From the NCBI RefSeq assembly GCF_004379255.2, contig NC_056041.1:558001-622000 (forward strand): DNA of 64,000 bases, in the 5' to 3' direction. The DNA is from Salvia splendens (Eukaryota; Streptophyta; Magnoliopsida; Lamiales; Lamiaceae). The notes beneath the pieces are model-generated. The model was not told where the DNA came from. It worked only from the letters and a program-made list of their open reading frames with translations, and made no database searches. Positions 56,260 through 64,000 of the stretch are shown here, piece after piece. Numbering within the stretch: position 1 is the first letter of the stretch; the number at the start of each line of letters is the position of its first letter. Position numbers and translations under genes: made by a program.

Positions 56260-59200
56260 TTTTTTTCTCTTTGCAATTCACATTTATGATCCAACTTTAT
56301 GGGTATTAATATTTCTACTGCATTGACTATAATGCCACTGATTCTGTGTGTACGGTTTTATAGTTTTTTTTCCCTTGTTCTTTTTTGTAAATTGTATAAA
56401 TAAACAACAATCTCTTCGAAAAAAATTATGCTATGTGTGCATAAAAACAAGGATATCATCAATTAAAAATAATTGTGCAGCATACATCCTCAACTTAAAA
56501 GCAGTACTTATTTATGTGATTATTGATATAGAGATTCATGTAAATATAACGAATGGAATAGAGTTTTAGTCTGATTTACATTTTAATACGTCACTTGTAG
56601 TAGCAAGGATTTGAATCTGATAACCATAAATAAAAAACAAATAAAATTTCACAAAGATAGGATAACAAAATTATAGCCTCAACAAATATCTATCTTACCA
56701 ATTGGTCTATCTTATGAAGGGTGGGAATGTGAAGGTTGTTTTATGGTTGGCAAAAGTGAATTCACAATGTGAGCCTTGAAAGCTAAGCTGGACATCTGAG
56801 AGACAGAAGCCTACTTTATGAATTTATTAGAAGCCACCTTTTTCTAACAAAAAGTTTAAAATATGTCCTTTGATAATGTCATAATAATACCCCACTTCCA
56901 CGCGTAATGTTGTTCTGTCCATATCTTTTTTTTCTAGTCTATGAGATAAAATTAAAGCAAAAAAATGTTTTACAACTATTAATCTTAATAATTAATTTTG
57001 AAATATTAAAAATATTAATGTTAATTTATCAATCATAGTCAAAGAGCACTATTCAAAATAAATTCTGGCCATGACTACTTAATCATACTTTAATCTTAAA
57101 ATTTGGGATCGGATTGTGTCCGTACATCATTAACTTTCTACTACCACACGTTTGCCAACTTTATTACTACATTTATCAACTTTTTTTGTGGATACATTCC
57201 AAGCGGATGGGATAGAGTTTAATATCATAACTCAGTCTCATCAAATTCTATTTATTTTATTTTTAAAACAGTGTCTCCTTAAATTCTAGCTCTTCCCATA
57301 AAATATGATTATAAAATATTAAGTCTCAATATATATTTTTTCGATCATCTTATTTATGTATAGATCAAGGTCTTTACGATCTTCATATGTCATCGTTTCA
57401 GTCATATAAGTAGTATTGTGGTATTTTTTAACTTTTTATATCTTAACGAATGAACATCATTTTCACAAAAAGTAATATTATTTGCACAAATGAGATATTG
57501 AAATCAATTCAAACTTCAAAATTTAAATATTTAGTTTCAAAGCTTATGAACCAAAACCAGTATTTTAAATAGATATCATCAATTGATTTAATTAGACGGA
57601 TGAACTTAGCTACCAAATGTATGTACATTAATTACATTTTAAAAAGTCGTGATTGTTTCCAAAATTGGTGATTCATGATGAATTCTTATTCATGAAAAAT
57701 CGATTCATATATTAATTCAACTTATACAAAATTGCACTGACAAGTGATCGAATGTATAGATATGACAATACAAAAGTTTAATACTGAAGTCGTGAATAAT
57801 TTGACTTACTAGACACTACTAATAATACCTCATAGACACGTGCCTGATCTACAAAATGCCTAAATTATTGTTTTATACTTAGTACTTTTCAGTTACAAAA
57901 AATAGCTTTAAAAACATTATATTAATTTATTATTTTAACATTATTTTTTTGTGTTTTGCATTTACACAAAATAAAATATTTCCATATAGAAATTTCTCTT
58001 AAATTTTAATGTATTTTTAACAATTAGTTTTACCTAATTCTCATCTCTACTAGTAATGCAACCTAATTCATGAGACACTCCCTGCGAAAAATTAAAATAA
58101 ATAGTGCAAAATCAATAGGTAGTTAGAGTTTCCTTGAGTGTATGTTTGTTCGTATATAAAGTCGCTTTGCTTAGTTCGTATTTTTGGTCAGACCCCATTC
58201 TGTGTGGCGTATATATTTGTGACAAAGATAATTAAAGTTTGAATCCTACTAAAATCGAGTTTATATATCTTTTAGCTATTGTCCATAAGAAAAGTGATAA
58301 ATACATTATTGGACTTTTTTCGGTATTAACATTAAAAAATGGGTTCATGAACATTTTGATTTAAAATATACTATTAATATCTAATTATTAATCCTTCTAT
58401 AATATTTTAAATTCTTAAATTAAATATTTAAAAATTCAATAAAAGATTAACTTTTTTTGGACATTGCATAATTATTTCCAAATCAAGTTTAAAATCATAT
58501 GTGGATTTTTCATATATCTTTTGTATCATCTATTTTTTTCTATAAAATAATTTAATAGTAATTAATAATAAAACGGATTTATATAAATCAAATCTAATTC
58601 AATTTAAATTTTAGAGGTATTATGGAGTACATTTTTAAATAGCCAGTGTGTGCCATATTTATCCATTAAGTAGCCACTGCACTTTCTATATCGTCCATCC
58701 TACTTATACTAAATTGGAAATTAGGTACATACGCTTAATTAATATTGATCATGTAGTGTTTTGGACAACTAACATTAATTTGATCTTTTCCAGTATACGT
58801 AAATTGTTATTATAATTGAATAGGTGTTGAGTTATATGGAAGTCTCAACTATATAACTCAAGGACAATTGTTGTGTATTATTAAGTGTACACGAATTTTA
58901 AAAATCGTGTTTATATTATTATTATTAGTATTAGTATTAGTATTATTTATTATTATCAGCGTGGTAGTCTTTTAATCATTTTGGCATTTCTAGAACTATT
59001 GATTTTTTATTATGTAAATGAAAAAACTTAAGTATACAAAGTTTTAGTTGATTACTTTATAGTAGTACGACCAATGGAATTATTTATATATAATAAGTCA
59101 ATTTGTAGATAACATTAGGCGCCAATTCATAATAACTTAAATGTTTTAAATTCATAATGTGGATATTCTCAACCTTAAATTTATTGTGAGGTTTATATAT

Positions 59201-60113
59201 TCTATTAGAAGTATGTGGAGAATATTTTATGGGATAGAATTTTAATCTTATAAAAATTGCATTTAAACGAAACATATATATTACTAATACATACTCCATA
59301 ATGAATTCAATAATTTCTTGATACAGTTAAATTTGCATATATTTTGATTGCAATATACTATAACTGAAATTACAAAAAAATGAGTATAGTTTTAGAGATA
59401 AGAGCCCTTGATTAAAGCTATGCAAGACGTGGCCATAAAGTCTAGAAGAATAATTAATGAAAATGAAATATATTAACAATAATAATAGGGATGGACCATT
59501 ATTAGAGCTGATTGGTTTGCTGCATTAAATGTGAAAAGTTATAAGTTTGAAATGAAGATAGACGACAGTGCTCGTGACATGGTAGCCCATTAATAAATTT
59601 CCGAATGGGATTATAAAAAAAATTACAAAAAACAAATAGTGCATGTTAAGAGTATTTTTCGCCTCTTAATGCATTCATGTGATACCCACACCTAACGCTC
59701 ACCAAAAGTCAATTGCTATTTCACTTCTTTCTCTTCATTTTCCACACATAGACACTAAAGTATTTCCCAACTATGGCTAAATTCTTGACTAATTAACAAT
59801 TCCGATAATAGTCATAATTCCGAATTACTATGATTTATGATATTGATTGCAAATTCTTTTAGTGGACCAATAACATGACCATTTTGCTTGCTTACAACAA
59901 AATGAATTTCAACCAGTAATTAACGGATTCATAAAATACAATTTTTATGTTAAAGTTATTGGGATTGACGCTAGCATGGATGACCAAACAGTAAAATTAG
60001 TTGATCCCACCCGATCCCACCTCTAGCTTCGTATGTCCTTGGTTCGACTTTTATTGCCTATAGTGGAATACATTTAGTCATTTACATGATATATTTCTAA
60101 GTGGAATAATTAT
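56260..60113. other. Long AT-rich intergenic stretch
   Basis: About 3.9 kb with no recognisable gene or transposon ends. A trinucleotide run (TTA/GTA units) lies near 58914-58960. ORFs such as 56348-56569 and 59084-59299 look random. Confidence 0.55.
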
Positions 60114-60115
60114 TA

Positions 60116-60318
60116 CTCCCTCCGTTCCACTAAAGATGACTCACTTTCCTTTTTGATTTGTCACAACCAAGATGACCCATTACTAAAAATGGAAACACAT
60201 TTATCTCTACTTTAATCCCTCCCTCTTACTTTACTCTCTCCACTTCACACACAAAACAAACTTGCATAAATTCTCGTGCCGCCCAAGGAATGAATCATCT
60301 TCCTTGGGACGGAGGGAG
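60116..60318. mobile_element. Stowaway MITE
   Basis: The ends CTCCCTCCGTTCC and GGGACGGAGGGAG are flanked by TA (60114-60115, 60319-60320). 203 bp; the arms include ACTAAAGATGACTCA and TGAATCATCTTCCTTGG. Confidence 0.85.
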
Positions 60319-60785
60319 TAACACTTTTGTGTGGTGGTATGAATAGGAGCCGCCTCAAATTTGTGTGTCAATTTTTATAATGTAGCTTGTCAATTAGTTA
60401 AAGAATAAACTCCGCTTCAATCTTTTAGTCCCACCAAATATTAATTAAACTAGGGTTATTGATATTTCGACTTAGATTAATGGGAAAATAATATTCCAAT
60501 TAATTGAACGTGTGTTTCTCATTAATTAGTGTCATCTTACAATTTGCTTCAAAGGTTGGTTTTAAGTAGCATGGGATAAGTTGGTGATTTTCTAGGTGCA
60601 TGGTTGTTAGCTTGTTCACGTGCTAACTTGCATAAATCAAAGAATTTACAACTCAACTCTTCTTTTTCAGATTTGAATCCGTGTGAATTGGCCGAATATT
60701 GAGTTAGATTAAAAGTTTATGATGTATCTCCATCTGAGTGAAAATGCCACAGTTGATGGATGACACGAGATTTCAAAAGATATTA

Positions 60786-61005
60786 CTCCCTCCGCCCCAT
60801 AAAAATATGTACACTTTCCATTTTCGTTCGTCCCACAAAAATATATGCATTATATTTCTGGAAAATTATATCAATTTAATAATATAGGTCTCACTGTTCA
60901 CTAACTATACTTTAACTACCATTCACCTCATCTCTCTTACTTTACCAATTTTGTCTTAATTCTCGTGCGATCTCATCCGCCCATATTTTTATCGGACGGA
61001 GGGAG
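60786..61005. mobile_element. Stowaway MITE
   Basis: The ends CTCCCTCCGCCCCATAAAAA and TTTTTATCGGACGGAGGGAG are flanked by TA (60784-60785, 61006-61007). 220 bp, non-coding. Confidence 0.85.
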
Positions 61006-61956
61006 TATTTAATGAATTAAGTTCACATTCAAAAGATAATAATTGAATGTATTAATGAAGTGAATTAAAAAATTTAAGTAGTAATGTAAAAAAAAGAATG
61101 TAGTTAATTGGATGTATTAATATTAGTATTTAGTTGGATGTATTAATAATAATTTATTTATTTTTAAAATGAAAATATGATATCTTTGAACTTTCAATCA
61201 ACATATATCTCAATTATAGTACAATTCTCATTCTAATAAAGTGAAATATTATTTTCGCTAACAATACTTCAATTATTTTTTTATCACTCCTCTTATTTTA
61301 CATGCATTCAAACATGTCGTCATCTACATAGATATAGTACAAAATTTATCACAAGTTTTTCAATTAAATATTTTACTATGATTCACACTTTATGCAAAGA
61401 ATAGATTGCTTGACCCACACAGTATCAATGAACTGAAGGTAATTAATCAATCCCTAGAGAAAACGACGTGTAATTGCGAAATTATGGATTAGATAATGCC
61501 TACAGAAAAATAATAAAGTAAAAAAGAAATAATAGAACACATTTAAATTGGAAAGGGCAAATTGGTAAAACTAAGGGTCCACAACTAATTTCTTTGGCGA
61601 CAACTGTGGATCAGCCTCCACAGGATTGGACGGCGAGAAAAAGATGAGGTGCGAAAAAGGCACATTTTGTCGTGTAGCGGGACTTGGTCGTATCACCAGC
61701 AAGTGGTCCACATCTCTCTGAAAGCGACACGTCACTGCTCAACTGTACCCCGACGACGACGTGTTGTTTCGAGAATTATGCATTGGCCTCGTGAGTCCAT
61801 ACGACGTCGTTCTATTTCAATACGTCAATGCGTTGCGTTATCATGAAGTCTGTATTACGTCAATCTTTTATGCATCTTACAACCATTTTCAAATTTTCAT
61901 ACTATTGTTTATGGATTACAATAAAGAATAAGGTAAATTTTCTTTGATAAAATATA

Positions 61957-62248
61957 CTCGCTCCGTCCCACTACATGTGAGGAGTTTTTTGGGTACGGTA
62001 AAATGAGTTAGTAGAATGTGAGGCCTACTCACTATTAATGGTTAAAGTGAAAGTGAACAATTAATGGGGGACAGAGTGAGTATGAGAGAGGAAAAAACAT
62101 TAAAGATAAAGAAAGAATAAATTAAAGAAAAAGAAAATAAAGTAAGAGAGATAGAAGTGTTGTTTTTTGCTAAATAAAGAAATCAAACACTTAAAGTAGG
62201 ACAATCCGAATTGAAAAGTTGATCCCTTATAATAGAACGGATAGAATA
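61957..62248. mobile_element. Degenerate Stowaway-like MITE
   Basis: The left end CTCGCTCCGTCCCACTACA is clear after TA. The right end (ATAGAACGGATAGAAT) is much decayed, so the right border is approximate. Confidence 0.4.
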
Positions 62249-62890
62249 TCTAAGATAATATATTTGTTCAATACGATCTACTTAGTGGTTAAATGATAGT
62301 GATTATCTCATACCTAAAATGTAATTTGGTTCACTTAACACCTTTCCAAAACAAATACTCCACTGTATTTATCTGTGTGACTGTGGCATATGTATATCCA
62401 ATATTGTTTGCCATAGAGCATTTATCTGTCTACTTATCTTAGTCCAGTTGTTGATAAGGGTTGTGTGATTTGAAATGAAATTAATTGTGAAAAGTGTGAA
62501 ATGATAAGCATTCCAATATTAAATTTAGGGACTTCTTTATCCTATCCATGCATTCCTTCAAAAACAAAATACTACACACTCCACTAGTAATAACATACTA
62601 GTAGCATATCTTCTTATTGTGCAGACAACAATGACTCATACCTTCAATGCAAATGCAATAAATTGTAGTTTTGCCTACATTACATAAACTCATTTGAATA
62701 ATTAAAATCAACAACAAAAATAGAATACTATGGAACCATAGCCGATCGCTTAGTACTTTAGTTAATGCACTATATTCTCTATAGAGAAATAGGCATGAAG
62801 TTTAGAACGTAAGAACATTCCTTGTTAAACAAAATATTAGCTATGGTCAATTGAAGAGTTTATTATTTTCTATGATTGAACTATGTACGT
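62249..62890. other. Intergenic left of the second retrotransposon
   Basis: AT-rich, no gene seen. It shows no resemblance to the 260-bp outer segment of the first retrotransposon's ends, which is how that segment was judged to lie outside the canonical LTR. Confidence 0.5.
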
Positions 62891-63481
62891 TGATGGGGTA
62901 CGAACTAGACCCTAATGGCAAGCCCAATAACAGTGACGGCCCATCAGCCCAGAGCCCAAGAAAGAGTATCTGTTCGGCACCAAAGAGTTCGGCACGACCC
63001 AAGAGTTCGGACTCAGCCTACAGCTCGGTAAAAGCCGACCAGTCAAGCTCTCCTCTCAGATCGGCAAGAGCTGATCGGTAAAGTCCAGCAGTTCGGTCTC
63101 AGCATTCGACCGAACTAGGAGTTAGTGGACTCATGAAAGGCCTCCACGACCTCCGCTATACCCACGATCTATTTAGTGGTATGAAGCAGTTATTGAGCAG
63201 TTATTGCTCACCCACGATCTTGTTAGTGGGGCTGCAAACCACGATCCTAGTTCAATGTATAAATAGAACTTAGATCTGATAGAAAAAGGTTAAGCTCTCT
63301 AGAGATAAAATAGCATATAGCAAGTCTGTGTTGTAAGCTGTATTTTCGCAGATCAAGCAATACAAACCTGCCCTCATTTCTCCCCGTGGACGTAGATTTA
63401 CCTCAGTAAATCGAACCACGTAAATTCATTGTGTCATAATTCTCTACCAGCATTTACTAACATCAGAAATTCGCGGAACCA
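62891..63481 (+). repeat. 5' LTR of element E2
   Basis: TGATGGGG...AACCA, bordered by unrelated DNA on the left and by TCAC plus the primer binding site on the right. It defines where the LTR of this family starts. Confidence 0.8.
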
Positions 63482-63485
63482 TCAC

Positions 63486-63502
63486 TGGCGCCGTCTGTGG
63501 GA
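63486..63502 (+). other. Primer binding site of element E2
   Basis: TGGCGCCGTCTGTGGGA, identical to the site in E1. Confidence 0.75.
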
Positions 63503-63560
63503 AACAGAGAACAAAATTTGTGATAAAGCGAATTTTTGATCCATTTTTTCCACCCAAAAA

Positions 63561-64000
63561 ATGCATACCAGATCGCAGAGTGCCCGTATTCCTGCCCGTG
63601 AGAACCAGGAGGAAGCCAATCCATCCCACAGGTCTGGAAAACAGCCTAGGGATAAATCCACCACCAGTTCTCATGGCGAAGGAACAAGCCGCTCCAAAAA
63701 TCGTCCCACTGAGTCTTCCCAGCAGCCCGATTTGAATGAGGCTGTCAAGCAGTTTTTGGAGGCGAAGCAGGAGGAATTCTTAACCTTCCTGCGGAAAAGC
63801 CAAAAACAGTCGGAGACGAAAACGGCGGATTCTCCTTCTCCCTCCGCACAAGAAAGTCACTACCGCAGTAGTGCCGTGGCTTCCAGGAAGAAGAGTCCTC
63901 AGCCCCGACATATTCCTGTTCCTCCTCGGTACCGGAATCACAGGAGAACTCAATCTCCTCCATACCGACGAGATATCGGATTCGCCGTGTACGGAGCACT
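63561..64000 (+). CDS. gag: E2 gag polyprotein, N-terminal part
   Basis: An open frame from ATG 63561 (MHTRSQSARIPARENQEE) to the window end, about 146 residues. It aligns with the E1 gag along its length: RSGKQPRDKSTTSSHGEGTS, LNEAVKQFLEAKQEEFLTFL, KTADSPSPSAQESHYRSS, YRNHRRTQSPPYRRDIGFAV. This is the disordered Arg/Ser-rich leader before the gag fold. It shows no break so far; the rest lies outside the window. Confidence 0.9.
   Translation, partial: MHTRSQSARIPARENQEEANPSHRSGKQPRDKSTTSSHGEGTSRSKNRPTESSQQPDLNEAVKQFLEAKQEEFLTFLRKSQKQSETKTADSPSPSAQESHYRSSAVASRKKSPQPRHIPVPPRYRNHRRTQSPPYRRDIGFAVYGA

Larger units (their letters stand above)
62891..64000 (+). mobile_element. Ty3/gypsy element of the same family, element E2 (5' end only)
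   Basis: The LTR (62891-63481, about 591 bp) begins TGATGGGGTACGAACT and ends CGGAACCA. A TCAC spacer, primer binding site and gag frame follow. The LTR shares blocks with E1 in the opposite orientation (CCCAATA.CAGTGACGGCCCATCAGCCC, AAGAAAGAGTATC, CGTGGACGTAGATTTACCTC). It has a single copy of the 127-bp unit doubled in E1. The element continues past the window. Confidence 0.9.

Noticed and set aside
61649..61846. 65-codon Arg/Ser-rich ORF
   Set aside because: No family resemblance or typical context; listed only as a GC-rich patch with ACGT motifs.
63444..63735. Several ORFs overlapping the LTR/gag junction of E2
   Set aside because: Shadows of the real gag frame starting at 63561, which matches E1 gag.
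1..64000. CRISPR arrays, operons, bacterial-type elements
   Set aside because: The sequence is clearly plant nuclear DNA; the tandem repeats seen (97 bp, 127 bp, 37 bp) lie in retrotransposon or intergenic DNA and lack a repeat-spacer structure.
1..64000. tRNA, rRNA or microRNA genes
   Set aside because: I saw no tRNA arm pattern or rRNA core; long hairpins found are MITEs. A proper structure scan was not possible.

Overview
The window is nuclear DNA from a flowering plant, most likely a eudicot. The evidence is GT-AG introns in AT-rich sequence, plant-only families (group III WRKY, PYL abscisic acid receptor, DREB-type ERF, plastid phytyl ester synthase), Stowaway and Tourist MITEs, and Ty3/gypsy retrotransposons of the plant Tat type. 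I could not fix the species; an asterid such as a Lamiales member is only a guess.

Layout. 0-9 kb is gene-dense: the 3' part of a SEH1-like nucleoporin gene (+), a phytyl ester synthase/acyltransferase gene (-), a small plastid membrane protein gene with an 18-nt exon (+), and a group III WRKY gene (-). 9-19 kb is mostly AT-rich non-coding DNA. It holds a Mutator-like MITE (11.67-12.25 kb) and an old tandem duplication (14.4-17.1 and 17.5-18.6 kb). The first copy of that duplication carries a tiny stand-alone subtilisin-propeptide (I9) gene, which the second copy has lost. A soluble receptor-like pseudokinase gene (-) lies at 19.1-20.4 kb.

22.0-32.5 kb is a 10.55-kb Ty3/gypsy element on the minus strand. 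Its gag-protease and polymerase frames are intact and are separated by one in-frame UAG in a leaky context. It also carries a spliced, truncated gene on the opposite strand, and terminal repeats with a 260-bp outer segment that a relative at 62.9 kb lacks.

33-40 kb has two pectin-degrading GH28 genes of different clades (an exopolygalacturonase, +; a polygalacturonase-like gene, -) around a small secreted-protein gene. 44.4-45.5 kb is a PYL8/9-type ABA receptor gene (-). 48.5-53.2 kb is a 16-exon DNA primase small-subunit gene (-). 55.2-56.0 kb is an intronless DREB A-6/ERF061-like gene (-). 56-62.9 kb holds only Stowaway-type MITEs and AT-rich DNA. At 62.9 kb the 5' end of a second copy of the 22-kb retrotransposon family begins, in the opposite orientation, and runs off the window.

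The host genes do not form an operon-like pathway; each is an independent plant gene. Exon boundaries were read by eye. For every multi-exon model the summed exon lengths are a multiple of three, which supports them, but none has been tested against transcripts.
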